Notes: generated from the letters alone by a model not told the origin. Numbered from the stretch's first letter, positions 28,396 to 37,171 are shown. The stretch is 64,000 bases of DNA from Marinobacter piscis (GCF_007671655.1 NZ_VCGX01000002.1:558001-622000); one strand, 5' to 3'. Numbers and translations: made by a program.

Positions 28396-28708
28396 GACGA
28401 CGGTACCCGATACTTCCCCGGCACAGGGCGGGCGTGGGAACAGCAATATGTGATTCGGGAAGCGTAAAGTAGTCCGGTACCCTGTTCATGGCGCTTTCCA
28501 GCAGCCTGTGCCCCCGTGAATCTGGTGCTGGCGTACCTGATAATTTGCCAACCCCCTCCTTTTGCTCCGGATTTGTGCCAATACCTGCAACAGCGTCATC
28601 CATAAGCTGCAGCAACTGCCGGCACTGGGTACTGTTCATTTCAACTCCGGCCTCACACAGATAGCTATACACACGGCTGAATACCTGCTGGAAGGAAATA
28701 TCTTCCAT
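28388..28708 (-). CDS. Small protein of unknown function between opgG and opgH
   Basis: A 106-residue protein beginning MEDISFQQVFSRVYSYL. It has a good ribosome-binding site (AGGAGA, six bases before the ATG) and ends in an 8-base overlap with opgH, both signs of a real gene. No signal peptide or membrane segment is seen, so it should be cytoplasmic. The N-terminal 45 residues look helical and amphipathic, with Cys at about positions 18 and 29; the C-terminal half is richer in Pro and Gly and probably flexible. I do not recognise a family. Position suggests a role with OpgH, whose N-terminal cytoplasmic region is shorter than in E. coli; this link is inference. Confidence 0.75.
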   Translation of the reverse strand: MEDISFQQVFSRVYSYLCEAGVEMNSTQCRQLLQLMDDAVAGIGTNPEQKEGVGKLSGTPAPDSRGHRLLESAMNRVPDYFTLPESHIAVPTPALCRGSIGYRRHD

Positions 28709-28756
28709 GTTTGTCTCCTGTCCGTTACCGAAGCACTACGTCCGCTGCCCACCTAT

Positions 28757-30295
28757 TTATTGCGACTTACCTAGCAGGCCAGTTCCGGGCGTCAAAATAT
28801 ACGTCCATGTCTCGGTTACCGGCTTGCCATCCATTTTTAACGCCCCCCGCAAGGCAAGCCGTTTTCCGGGGGCCGTTTTTGCCAGCATGGAAAGGCGCCA
28901 GACATCACTGGCTTCAACGTACTCCACGAAATGCTCAATGACCTCAGTGCCGTCGCCACCACTTGCCTGGCTGACAACTGTGGCATCCGGTTTAATCCCG
29001 GTCAGCTCACCACCCTTGAAATCAACAATAAAGCGCAGTGTACTGTCATCGGAAGCAGCGCCTACAAACGTGCGCACGGCCCTTCCATTGGGTTGTTCGG
29101 TTATTCCCGGCTCACCGGCGGTAACCGAATATGACAGTTCCAGGGTTTCGCCGGATTTCACTGACCGGCGGGGTTTGAAAAAAGCCACGATATTATCGTT
29201 TGTCTCTGCACGGGTGGGTATCTCGACCAGCACAACCTCTCCCTCACCCCAGCCTGCTCCTTCGCCGCCGCGGGGTGTGACCCACATGCTCGGCCGCCGG
29301 TCATAACGGGCCTCGTTATCCTGAAACTCAGCAAACTGCCGATCTCTCTGCAACAACCCAAAACCCTTAAGGTCTTCCACGTGATAGTAGTTACGCTCCA
29401 GTTGAGTGGGGTTAACCAACGGGCGCCAGAGCCACTCCCCGGACTTGCCATCATGGATCAGCAAACCATCAGAATCGTGCACCTGCGGCCGCCATTCGCC
29501 CGTGGGTCGCAAGGTATTTTCGCCATAGTAAAACATGGAGGTGAGCGGGGCCTGGCCAAGCAGCTCAATGTCATTGCGGAAAAACAGTTTCGCTGTAACA
29601 TCCATTTTCAGGCTTTTGCCCGGATGGATATCAAACCGGTAGGCACCGGTCAGGCTGGGGCCATCGAGCAGCCCATAAACCACCATGGATTTACTGTCGG
29701 TGCTCGGGCGCTCCATCCAGAATTCTGTAAAAGCCGGAAACTCTTCACCGGACGGCAAACCAGTGTCCACCGCTATACCCCGGCCGGAAAGTCCAAAAGT
29801 CTGCCCCGCGCCGACGCCGCGAAAGTAACTGGCCCCCGCAAAAACCAGAAACTGGTTGCGCGCCTCACCACCCGACAGTGGATAGGTTAACCTGAATCCG
29901 GCGTAACCCAGGTCCGCAGGTATGCGTTTCGCCAGCTCCTGGCTGGGGTACTCAAACCGGCTCTTATCAAACTCCACCGGGCCGACACCTTTGCCATTGA
30001 TAACATTGAGCTGAACGGCATTGCTGTACACATTCCCCCGTGGAACCATCATTGCCTGAAATCGGGATTCATCTGCGCGCCACAGGCTTTGTTCAGATTT
30101 GAAGCGGATAGACTGGTAATCGGAATAACTCAGGTTTTTCAGAAAATCCGGCGCTGCTTCTGGCTTCTGGTACTTCTCACCGGCAAGGGCTCTGGCCTTA
30201 TCAGCAACGTCGTCAAGCCCGAACGCCATTGCGTAGCCAGGATACGCCAACAACATCAGATGAAAACAAACCAGGGCCAGCCGTGAACCAGTCAT
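28757..30295 (-). CDS. opgG: Periplasmic glucan biosynthesis protein OpgG (MdoG)
   Basis: A 512-residue MdoG-family protein with a Sec signal peptide (residues 1 to about 24, LALVCFHLMLLAYPGYAMAFG). Conserved segments are LSYSDYQSIRF, YAGFRLTY, FAGASYFRGVG, PLTSMFYYGEN and HDSDGLLIHDGKSGEWLWRPL. AAGGAG precedes the ATG by seven bases. OpgG is needed for making and branching periplasmic glucans and starts the visible opg operon (opgG, small gene, opgH, opgD). The barrel gene upstream on the same strand is 106 bp away with no obvious terminator between. Confidence 0.95.
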   Translation of the reverse strand: MTGSRLALVCFHLMLLAYPGYAMAFGLDDVADKARALAGEKYQKPEAAPDFLKNLSYSDYQSIRFKSEQSLWRADESRFQAMMVPRGNVYSNAVQLNVINGKGVGPVEFDKSRFEYPSQELAKRIPADLGYAGFRLTYPLSGGEARNQFLVFAGASYFRGVGAGQTFGLSGRGIAVDTGLPSGEEFPAFTEFWMERPSTDSKSMVVYGLLDGPSLTGAYRFDIHPGKSLKMDVTAKLFFRNDIELLGQAPLTSMFYYGENTLRPTGEWRPQVHDSDGLLIHDGKSGEWLWRPLVNPTQLERNYYHVEDLKGFGLLQRDRQFAEFQDNEARYDRRPSMWVTPRGGEGAGWGEGEVVLVEIPTRAETNDNIVAFFKPRRSVKSGETLELSYSVTAGEPGITEQPNGRAVRTFVGAASDDSTLRFIVDFKGGELTGIKPDATVVSQASGGDGTEVIEHFVEYVEASDVWRLSMLAKTAPGKRLALRGALKMDGKPVTETWTYILTPGTGLLGKSQ

Positions 30296-30401
30296 TGTGA
30301 CACTCCTTGCAAACCAAGCTTAAGAATGTACCACCCGCAATATGGCAGGCCTCAAGTGACATCTTAGTAACAAGAAGGAGTAATGACAGAAAAAACAGCG
30401 T

Positions 30402-31556
30402 TCAGATACCAACCGACACTGAAAAAGAAAGGTCTGGCGTAACCGGCATCAGCAGCGCCGTATTTGACGCATTAAGCATTTGCCCAATGCTCATGTCGGC
30501 ACGAAAGTCACGGGAGTATAGCTCCAGAGAAATCTCGCCACTGCTGGTACTGCCATAGCGGTCCGCCTGGGCTGCGGAGTATGGCGCCCAGCCTTGCAGA
30601 AGAGAGAAGGTAACAGCGGAGTTAAACCTGGATGCAAATGGCCAGTGATAACCAGGGCTGCGTGCCTGCATTTTCAGCAAACCGCCTTCTGCTACCTCAA
30701 CGGTCTGGTTGTTGAACCCGCGTATTAAGCCCGGCCCGGCCACCGTCAGGTATTCGGAAGACGGCAGATCGTCGGGTGCAAACTGGTACCGCCCGTTTAA
30801 ACCCAGATTCCAGTCCAACACCTCCCGGCTGAGAGTCGCCTCTAACGCCAGTTTGTAAAAATCGTCAATGTCACTTCGATAACCCGAGGGGCTGACAACT
30901 TTTTCCGAGTCCATCCCGCTGATTGCTGTGAAGGACGTAGTGGCGTAAAGCCCGCCTGCCAGATCCATGGACACCCGGCCTTCGAGACCGAAGCTTGAGA
31001 GCTGGTGTGTTGAATCCTCAACCCACATCGCATCTTCAAATTCGCTGTTACTGCCACTGGAGTGGGAGAACACACTGCCTACTTCAAGCCCTTCCCATGA
31101 CCACAAAGGCCGGTTACCGGTTATTTTAAAAACCTGCTGCTCCCCGTGAACGTCATAGCGCTGCCCGGCGCCACTCTCTGCTCCGGAGTAATCACTGTTC
31201 TCCAGTTCGAGGCGAAAATTCGCGCCTGCTACAGGAAAGGAGTAACGCAGTGCCAGTGTTGTTGATTCTTCCCCCCCTTCGCGAGTGACGGAATCACTAA
31301 AATCGAGACCCAACTCGTGCTGGGACCAGATCAGGTTATTGCTGGTAAGCTGGATGCGGCCGTCCGCTTTATCACGGGTCTGCCTGGAATCCCCGGAAAA
31401 TTCGACGTGGGATGCAACATAACGGCTGACCGACTGGAGCAGATCCGCCGGGTAAAGGTCCCACAAAGGAGACCCGGGGGTTATTTTCCTGTTGTTAGCT
31501 GAGGCCGGGCCGACAACAAAGCTGAGAACCAAAGCTGTCAGCAGAACATATCTCAC
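30402..31556 (-). CDS. Outer-membrane barrel resembling a TpsB/Omp85 barrel without POTRA domains
   Basis: A 384-residue protein with a Sec signal (cleavage after GPASA). The rest is a chain of beta strands. Near residue 280 it reads QFAPDDLPSSEYLTVAGPGLIRGF, followed by a GGLL strand; this matches the region of FhaC/ShlB proteins with LP-SE, G-G and the lid motif (V/I)RG(F/Y) that folds into the pore. The usual N-terminal POTRA domains and plug helix are missing: strands begin about 40 residues after the signal. TpsB proteins export large TpsA adhesins, but no TpsA gene is present. It may be a barrel-only export or insertion pore. The family call is by eye and moderately sure. Confidence 0.65.
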   Translation of the reverse strand: MRYVLLTALVLSFVVGPASANNRKITPGSPLWDLYPADLLQSVSRYVASHVEFSGDSRQTRDKADGRIQLTSNNLIWSQHELGLDFSDSVTREGGEESTTLALRYSFPVAGANFRLELENSDYSGAESGAGQRYDVHGEQQVFKITGNRPLWSWEGLEVGSVFSHSSGSNSEFEDAMWVEDSTHQLSSFGLEGRVSMDLAGGLYATTSFTAISGMDSEKVVSPSGYRSDIDDFYKLALEATLSREVLDWNLGLNGRYQFAPDDLPSSEYLTVAGPGLIRGFNNQTVEVAEGGLLKMQARSPGYHWPFASRFNSAVTFSLLQGWAPYSAAQADRYGSTSSGEISLELYSRDFRADMSIGQMLNASNTALLMPVTPDLSFSVSVGI

Positions 31557-31868
31557 AAAAAAGCCTCATGGTTACAAAGAATCCGGATGGCCGTACTTTA
31601 GAAAAAAACCGCCGGATAATCCACAGCAAACCTGAAATTTAATTTTTTTAATTCATCCAAAACAGTAGGTTATAACTACAGTTAAATGTACTACATGAAA
31701 TCATGGTGTACCGGCTCGCAGGCCTAAACACTCAATGCGACCAATTACCAAGCGTAAAGAATCTCTCGCTTCATACCAGAACTTGTTAAACTCGCGGGTT
31801 CTAACAGGAAACGGCAGGCCTGCTGCTGCGCCTGCCTGGCACCGAACCCCAACGAAAGGACACAAACG
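31557..31868. other. Intergenic region between the barrel gene and galU
   Basis: The 312-bp divergent gap is A+T-rich at its left (31600-31700, with a run of A/T at about 31638-31655) and must carry leftward and rightward promoters. I see no RNA gene, riboswitch or open reading frame with a ribosome-binding site. AAAGGA at 31855-31860 serves galU. Confidence 0.5.
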
Positions 31869-32702
31869 ATGATCAAAAAATGTCTGTTCCCGGTTGCCGG
31901 TTATGGCACCCGCTTTCTGCCAGCCACCAAGGCCATGCCGAAGGAAATTCTGCCTATTGTGAACAAGCCGCTGGTTCAATACGGTGTTGAAGAAGCTGCA
32001 GATGCCGGTATCCATGAATTTGGTTTTGTTACAGGACGGGGCAAACGGGCCATTGAAGACCACTTTGACACCAACTACGAACTTGAGCACCAGATTGCCG
32101 GTTCGGGCAAAGAAGACCTGCTCACGTCTATTCGCGAACTGATTGATAACAATACCTTTGCATTTACCCGTCAGGTTGAAATGAAAGGACTCGGCCACGC
32201 CATTCTTAGTGGCCGCAACCTCATCGGAGACAACCCGTTTGCAGTTGTACTGGCGGATGACTTCTGCGTTGGACCTGGCAACGGCGAAGACGGGGTGATG
32301 GCGCAAATGGTAAAATTGTATAACCAGTTTCGCTGCTCAATTGTTGCTATCGAAGAAGTTCCGGCCGATGAAACTCATAAGTATGGTGTTATTGCCGGCG
32401 AATCCATGAAAGATGGCCTCTACCGCATAACCGATATGGTGGAGAAGCCTGCTCCCGAAAATGCACCGAGCAATCTGGCGATTATCGGCCGCTATATTCT
32501 GACACCGGACATTTTTGAGATTCTTGAGCGCACCCCGGCCGGCAAAAACGGAGAAGTCCAGATTACGGATGCGTTACTTGAGCAAGCTCAAAACGGATGC
32601 GTACTTGCGTATCAGTTCAAAGGTAAGCGTTTCGACTGCGGCAGCATCGACGGTTTTGTGGAGGCCACAAACTACGTCTATGAGAATGTGTATAACAAAT
32701 AG
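31869..32702 (+). CDS. galU: UTP-glucose-1-phosphate uridylyltransferase GalU
   Basis: A 277-residue enzyme, full length. Signatures are LFPVAGYGTRFLPATKAMPKE (nucleotide-binding; the key GxGTR and PKE residues are present), KPLVQYGVEEA, GLGHAI, VVLADDFCV and GEVQITDALLEQ. It makes UDP-glucose, the donor for OpgH next door and, after oxidation or epimerisation, for the EPS locus, GalE (61310) and the UDP-glucuronate epimerase (41133). It is transcribed rightward from the divergent region. Confidence 0.97.
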   Translation: MIKKCLFPVAGYGTRFLPATKAMPKEILPIVNKPLVQYGVEEAADAGIHEFGFVTGRGKRAIEDHFDTNYELEHQIAGSGKEDLLTSIRELIDNNTFAFTRQVEMKGLGHAILSGRNLIGDNPFAVVLADDFCVGPGNGEDGVMAQMVKLYNQFRCSIVAIEEVPADETHKYGVIAGESMKDGLYRITDMVEKPAPENAPSNLAIIGRYILTPDIFEILERTPAGKNGEVQITDALLEQAQNGCVLAYQFKGKRFDCGSIDGFVEATNYVYENVYNK

Positions 32703-32716
32703 AACCTGGCGCAAGA

Positions 32717-33694
32717 ATGTCTGACCCCCGGAAATCCGACCTGCTACTGATCGCCGTAACCCTGCTTGCGGCGATCAGCTGGATGTTCTCGAAAGAGTCC
32801 ATCCTGTTGATGCCACCGCTCCTTTTTATGGCCTTGCGGTTTTTGATCGCGGGCGGATTTCTGGCGATTTTTGCCCGGAGGCCTCTGGCCCGCCTGAGCC
32901 GCGACCAGCTTAAACGGGGAGTGGGCGTTGGGCTGGTCTTTGGTATTGCCATGAGTTTCTGGGTAATGGGCCTGTTTCATGCCAGCAGCATGGGTGAAGG
33001 CGCCTTTATTACCAGCCTGGGTGTTGTGATTGTCCCGGTTATTGCCCGGGTGGTTTTCAAAGAAGCACAGCCTGTAAGCACCTGGCTTGCTCTTCCGGTT
33101 GCCGTAGCCGGGCTGGCCCTGCTCTCCCTTCGAAACGGCTTTCAACCCGAGCCTGGCCAGGTGTTCTTTGTCATGGCGGCCACTATTTTTGCGCTGTACT
33201 TTACACTCAATACCCGGGCTGCCAATCAGCGTACGGTGATCAACCATCAGGGGCAATACGTCGAAAAGCACCGCATTCCGGCGCTCCCTCTGACAGCCAT
33301 TGCCTTGCTGACCGTCGGACTACTGACCCTGGTAGAATCTTTGTTTTTTGAGTCTTCCTGGCAGGAAACCTTTCGCAACCCTCCGCCACTGTTAATCTGG
33401 TGGGTTCTGGCCAGTGCGATTATAGGTACCGCAGGCCGCTTCCTGGTGCAAACCTACGCCCAGAGCCTGTCCTCCCACAGCCACGGGGCGGTGATCCTGG
33501 TACTTGAGCCCGTATGGGTTTCTCTGTTCGCCGCTGGCTGGTTTGGGGAAACCATGAGTGCTGTGCAGCTGGCGGGTTGCGGGCTGATTTTAGCGGCTCT
33601 AATCGTTAATCGATGGGGAGCTCTCAGCCGCACCCTTAAAATCGCTCTGAAAAAACGAAATTTGAAGCAAAAGAGGTTGACCAATAAGGCCTGA
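32717..33694 (+). CDS. DMT-superfamily (EamA) permease
   Basis: A 325-residue integral membrane protein with about ten hydrophobic segments in two EamA repeats, the second containing LVQTYAQSLSSHSHGAVILVLEPVW, shown here by its core SHGAVILVLEPVW typical of the family. It should export a small metabolite or amino acid; the substrate cannot be told. It starts 14 bp after galU and probably shares its transcript, which may also run into tRNA-Val 31 bp downstream. The C-terminal tail is basic (KKRNLKQKR). Confidence 0.85.
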   Translation: MSDPRKSDLLLIAVTLLAAISWMFSKESILLMPPLLFMALRFLIAGGFLAIFARRPLARLSRDQLKRGVGVGLVFGIAMSFWVMGLFHASSMGEGAFITSLGVVIVPVIARVVFKEAQPVSTWLALPVAVAGLALLSLRNGFQPEPGQVFFVMAATIFALYFTLNTRAANQRTVINHQGQYVEKHRIPALPLTAIALLTVGLLTLVESLFFESSWQETFRNPPPLLIWWVLASAIIGTAGRFLVQTYAQSLSSHSHGAVILVLEPVWVSLFAAGWFGETMSAVQLAGCGLILAALIVNRWGALSRTLKIALKKRNLKQKRLTNKA

Positions 33695-33725
33695 AGCAGT
33701 ATATTCCCTCTCCGTTGCAGATCGC

Positions 33726-33802
<77 letters not shown>

Positions 33803-34092
33803 CTTTTCAAAACGTTATTTGAATACTGCAACCTTCTTCCTGAAGTCTTTCGCAATATGCTCCCCTACCCGGTACCAGCGACAGTGCGCTAACTGAGAGC
33901 ATCCTCCCGGCGTCGTGCCTGCCAGTCACGAGTTACCCACTCATTTATTGTCAGTGGCGCTTTTGTATGCCAGTTTAAAAGATGGCGGAATCACAATACG
34001 TTTCCGGGATTGCCTGGCGCGATCACGAAAACCGGAAATTCTGCCAGGCATTTCCAAGCCAACATGCAACTTTCCACAAAGAGGAATGCGTT

Positions 34093-34284
34093 ATGAATAA
34101 CGATATTGTTGAAGGCAACTGGAAACAGCTCAAAGGTAAAGTGCGGGAAAACTGGGGAAAATTGACTGACGACGATTTTGATGAAATTGCGGGAAAAAAA
34201 GAGAACTTTGTCGGCAAGATACAGGAAAAATACGGCATGAAGAGAGATGAGGCCGAGAGGGAATGGGATAAACTTTCCAAATAG
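34093..34284 (+). CDS. CsbD-family stress protein
   Basis: A 63-residue hydrophilic protein, MNNDIVEGNWKQLKGKVRE at the start and EREWDKLSK at the end, with the CsbD repeats W-KQLKGKV and GKIQEKYG. The ATG at 34093 has AGAGGA about eight bases upstream; the frame runs further upstream but without a good start. CsbD-like proteins accumulate in general or osmotic stress; their molecular role is unknown. A rho-independent terminator follows at once, so it is a single-gene unit. The duplicated module begins about 85 bp beyond its stop. Confidence 0.92.
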   Translation: MNNDIVEGNWKQLKGKVRENWGKLTDDDFDEIAGKKENFVGKIQEKYGMKRDEAEREWDKLSK

Positions 34285-34307
34285 TCTTCATGCTATATCT
34301 GAGTCAG

Positions 34308-34340
34308 GCCGGTGGTGTCAGATCCCACCGGCTTTCTTTC
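34308..34340 (+). terminator. Rho-independent terminator after csbD-like gene
   Basis: GCCGGTGG (34308-34315) pairs with CCACCGGC (34325-34332) across a 9-base loop and is followed by a T-rich tract TTTCTTTCC. Confidence 0.8.
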
Positions 34341-34460
34341 CCAGCTGTTCTTCCGGCGGCAACGCATCAGACTTTACGGTATTAAGGTGTAAATCTGCCC
34401 ACATCTGTGGAATCATTACAGCGGTAAATCACAACACTTCAGATATTGAGAGAGTGAACC

Positions 34461-34928
34461 ATGCGAAAATCCCGTTTTTTTCTAGCCTTGGCAATGAGTG
34501 CCGCCGTTTCAGCACCCGCTGTGGCCCAGTTGGATGTAGAGGATCAGATTGAAACCCGCCAGAGCGCATTTACGTTCGCTGCATGGAACATGGGCAAGAT
34601 CAAGGCTCAGGCTGTTGATGGCGCTGTTGCCTACAACGAACAGCAAATGCTGTCTGCCGCCAACGCCATTGCGTCTGTTGCAAACTCCGGGCTGAGCGCC
34701 CTCTTTGGCCCGGGCACAGCCTTGGATGAAAATGACGACACACGACTGAAGCCAGAGTTTTTCGATAAACCGGACAGGGCCCGCGAAGTTGCGATTAACT
34801 TTGCCCAGCAAGCATCAAAGCTTCAGGAAATCGCTGCCAACGGTGCAGATAAAGCCGCTATCGCTGCGCAGTTCAGTGAGGTAGGTAAGTCCTGCAAGGC
34901 GTGTCACGACGACTTCCGCGCCGAGTAA
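34461..34928 (+). CDS. Cytochrome c' (copy A)
   Basis: A 155-residue periplasmic protein with a signal peptide (LALAMSAAVSAPAVAQ) and the single heme-binding motif CKACH at about residues 145-149, near the C terminus as in the four-helix-bundle cytochromes c'. Family members bind NO or CO at a five-coordinate heme and can protect against nitrosative stress. A near-identical paralogue is at 39452; by eye about nine residues differ (e.g. QLDV/QMDV, QQASK/QEATK, KSCKAC/KTCKAC). It converges with a cytochrome b561-like gene 29 bp away. The function is inferred from family only. Confidence 0.9.
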   Translation: MRKSRFFLALAMSAAVSAPAVAQLDVEDQIETRQSAFTFAAWNMGKIKAQAVDGAVAYNEQQMLSAANAIASVANSGLSALFGPGTALDENDDTRLKPEFFDKPDRAREVAINFAQQASKLQEIAANGADKAAIAAQFSEVGKSCKACHDDFRAE

Positions 34929-34957
34929 GCCTCACAGGCACCCTCGCCCGTCCCCGC

Positions 34958-35662
34958 TTACCACCCCAGATCGGGTGGTGGCGGTGGAGGCGGTGCCAGT
35001 AAACCGCCGTTAGCTACCCACACGGCAAACCCTGCGACTGCCAACGCCACAACGAATGCCAACAGACCGCCTCCTGTCCTTTCCCTGCCTTGTGCCTCTG
35101 TGACCTTTTTGCGACCGCTGATCATTGGGGTAAGCACATTGTCTTTTTTGACCAGCGTGTAGAAAAATACGCTGGCGATATGCAGGCCGATCAATCCATA
35201 AATATACCACTCAGTCATCTTGTGCCAGGACGTAATCGTATCGTTCCAGGAAGATGAAACAGCACGGTAAAGGGGTCCATTAAACGCTATCGCATCTGTA
35301 GCAAACAACCCGCTGACTGCCTGAAAGCCCAGCAAACCCAGCATGGCCATTACGGACAGAGCGCCCAGTGGGTTATGCCCCAGGCCCCGCCACTCACCTT
35401 TCAGGTAGGCTGTAATGGCCGCCGGGCCCGGAATGAACTGAACAAACCGCGCATAGGTTGAACCAACAACCCCCCATGCCAATCGGAAACTGAGTAAACC
35501 AACAATCGTCAGACCCAGGCGTTCGTGCCACACCATCCAGGTGCCACCAAGCTTTACCGATACCAGCGCGCCAGTCACTGCAAGCACCAGTGACCAGTGA
35601 AAAAGCCGCGTGGGTAAATCCCAAAGCGAGATCGACTTCATTTCCATTTCCTCATAAAACAT
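34958..35662 (-). CDS. Cytochrome b561-like membrane protein (copy A)
   Basis: A 234-residue di-heme cytochrome b of the Ni/Fe-hydrogenase/b561 type. SLWDLPTRLFHWSLV gives the first heme His; further His residues are in WHERLGL, TSWHKMTEW and IGLHIASVF. Four or five membrane segments are seen. The C terminus is a short tail with a run of prolines ending PPDLGW. It likely passes electrons between the quinone pool and a periplasmic cytochrome c, perhaps the neighbouring cytochrome c'. The start could also be the ATG at 35644 (MKSISLW) or 35650 (MEMKSIS). A paralogue is at 39943. Confidence 0.87.
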   Translation of the reverse strand: MFYEEMEMKSISLWDLPTRLFHWSLVLAVTGALVSVKLGGTWMVWHERLGLTIVGLLSFRLAWGVVGSTYARFVQFIPGPAAITAYLKGEWRGLGHNPLGALSVMAMLGLLGFQAVSGLFATDAIAFNGPLYRAVSSSWNDTITSWHKMTEWYIYGLIGLHIASVFFYTLVKKDNVLTPMISGRKKVTEAQGRERTGGGLLAFVVALAVAGFAVWVANGGLLAPPPPPPPDLGW

Positions 35663-35750
35663 CTAGAGATTCGGGCCGTTGGCCCGATTGATACCTTTTT
35701 TGCTTTATACTCTGCGCCGGATTCCATGTATCAGATCAGAGGTTTATTCA

Positions 35751-36146
35751 ATGCGAGTCGTTATCCGTTACTTTTTCCGGACATTGCGCCTTATTTTGAC
35801 GCCTTTCGTGCTGTTGAGTGAAAAGCTGGGCGGCGGAAAACCGGTACAGCGCAGCACCGAGGCGCAACAGAAAGTAGATGCGGCCTGTGAAAATCTGGCG
35901 TTGTATCAGTTCAAAACCTGTCCCTTCTGCGTGAAGGTCCGCAAACAAATCGCGCGCCTGAACCTGAATATCGAGAAGCGGGATGCACAGCACAACCAAA
36001 CCCACCGTACCGATCTTGAACAGGGTGGCGGCAATATAAAAGTGCCCTGCCTCCGAATTCGAAATGCAGATGGCAGTGAGCAGTGGCTATACGAGTCCAG
36101 TGACATCAATACCTGGCTGGAAGAGCGCTTCGGGAACGTAGCCTGA
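35751..36146 (+). CDS. Glutaredoxin-like protein (copy A)
   Basis: From the ATG at 35751 it has 131 residues. The first 40 are basic and partly hydrophobic ([21 protein letters not shown]), perhaps a membrane anchor. A thioredoxin-fold glutaredoxin domain follows with the active site TCPFCVKVR (CPFC) and the cis-Pro segment IKVPCLRI. It ends with [11 protein letters not shown] as glutathione S-transferase N-terminal domains do. It should reduce disulfides with glutathione. The paralogue at 40736 differs at about three residues. It converges with the epimerase remnant, one base separating the stop codons. Confidence 0.88.
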   Translation: MRVVIRYFFRTLRLILTPFVLLSEKLGGGKPVQRSTEAQQKVDAACENLALYQFKTCPFCVKVRKQIARLNLNIEKRDAQHNQTHRTDLEQGGGNIKVPCLRIRNADGSEQWLYESSDINTWLEERFGNVA

Positions 36147-36147
36147 A

Positions 36148-36494
36148 TCAGACCTGGTAAAACTCCCGGTACCAGTCAACAAAGCGCGCGATACCCTCTT
36201 CCACATCCGTGGCCGGCTTATATCCTACGTCATTGATCAGATCATCAACGTCTGCGTAGGTGGCCGGCACATCCCCGGGCTGCATGGGCAGCAGGTTTTT
36301 CTGCGCTTTCTTACCCGTCCGTTCTTCAATAATTTCAATAAACCGGGACAGCTCAACCGGGTTATTGCTGCCGATGTTATAAATGCGATAAGGCGCTTTA
36401 CTGGTACCCGGCTCCGGACTTTTTCCATCCCAGCCAGGGTTTGGTTGCGCTACCTGATCAAGTGTGCGAATAACGCCTTCAACGATATCATCAA
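36148..36494 (-). pseudogene. 3' remnant of a UDP-glucuronate epimerase gene
   Basis: The reverse strand encodes only the C-terminal 115 residues of the epimerase present complete at 41133-42140, ending at the same stop with no indel. Everything upstream of the codon near 36494 is missing and replaced by ectD sequence reading the other way. The segment 36276-36494 is identical to 41261-41479. It has no start and no NAD-binding domain, so it is not functional. Confidence 0.92.
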
Positions 36495-37083
36495 ATTACT
36501 GGGCAGTGAAGTCTATATTCACCAGTCACGCATTAACGACAAATTCGGGTTTGAAGGCAGCGGGTTTAACTGGCACTCCGATTTCGAAACCTGGCACAGT
36601 GAAGACGGCATGTCACGGATGCGAGCAGTCAGTGCCTCACTCATGCTCACAGATAACAACGAGTTCAATGGTCCGCTGATGCTTATACCGGGCTCACACC
36701 ATTTCTTTGTGCCGTGTGTGGGCGAAACGCCGGACCATAACTGGAAGGATTCGCTGAAGTCCCAACGGGTAGGTGTTCCTGACCGTAAAACCCTGGCCAG
36801 ATTGGCTGAACGAGGGGGCATAGAAGCTCCGAAAGGGCCAGCCGGGTCGTTACTACTATTCGAATGCAACACCTTGCACGCATCGAACAAAAACATGTCG
36901 CCCTGGCCGCGCTCCAACCTGTTTTTCGTCTATAACAGCGTAGATAATAAATTGGTGGAACCTTTTGCAGCCAAACATGAGCGCCCTGAATTTTTGGCAG
37001 CCCGGAAAAATTGCGCTGCTCTATCTATGCATGACGATTTTCCAGAACTAGCCAATCAAGGGGTGCCACCGTTGTCTGTTTAG
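36495..37083 (+). pseudogene. ectD: 5'-truncated ectoine hydroxylase gene (ectD)
   Basis: The rightward frame encodes the C-terminal two thirds (about 196 residues) of an EctD-type 2-oxoglutarate/Fe(II) dioxygenase, starting at [14 protein letters not shown]. The iron ligands HxD (WHSDFETWH) and the distal His (CNTLHASN) are present, as is the Arg for 2-oxoglutarate in WPRSN. About the first 110-125 residues are missing. The frame stays open through the junction to a TTG at 36445 in antisense epimerase sequence, without a ribosome-binding site. EctD makes 5-hydroxyectoine, an osmolyte. Activity is unlikely because the N-terminal part of the fold is lost. Confidence 0.88.
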
Positions 37084-37171
37084 CTTTTCAGGTATATAGC
37101 AGTTTTGCCGTATACGTGAATACCAGAGTCGGTATTTTGTAGTTGCCGGCATTTCCTTAAGGAGTGCTGAC

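Larger units (their letters stand above)
34370..36494. repeat. Left copy (A) of a 2.1-kb direct repeat
   Basis: This segment is repeated at 39361-41479 in the same orientation. Both copies start GACTTTACGGTATTAAG and end AACGATATCATCAA. Copy A holds cytochrome c', cytochrome b561-like, glutaredoxin-like and the last 347 bp of the epimerase gene. It stops inside the epimerase, where an ectD fragment takes over. By eye the copies differ by a few percent over most of their length but are identical over the final 219 bp (36276-36494). Confidence 0.93.

Noticed and set aside
31701..32306. Leftward open frame of 201 codons overlapping galU's 5' half
   Set aside because: No family likeness, and galU is certain on the other strand.
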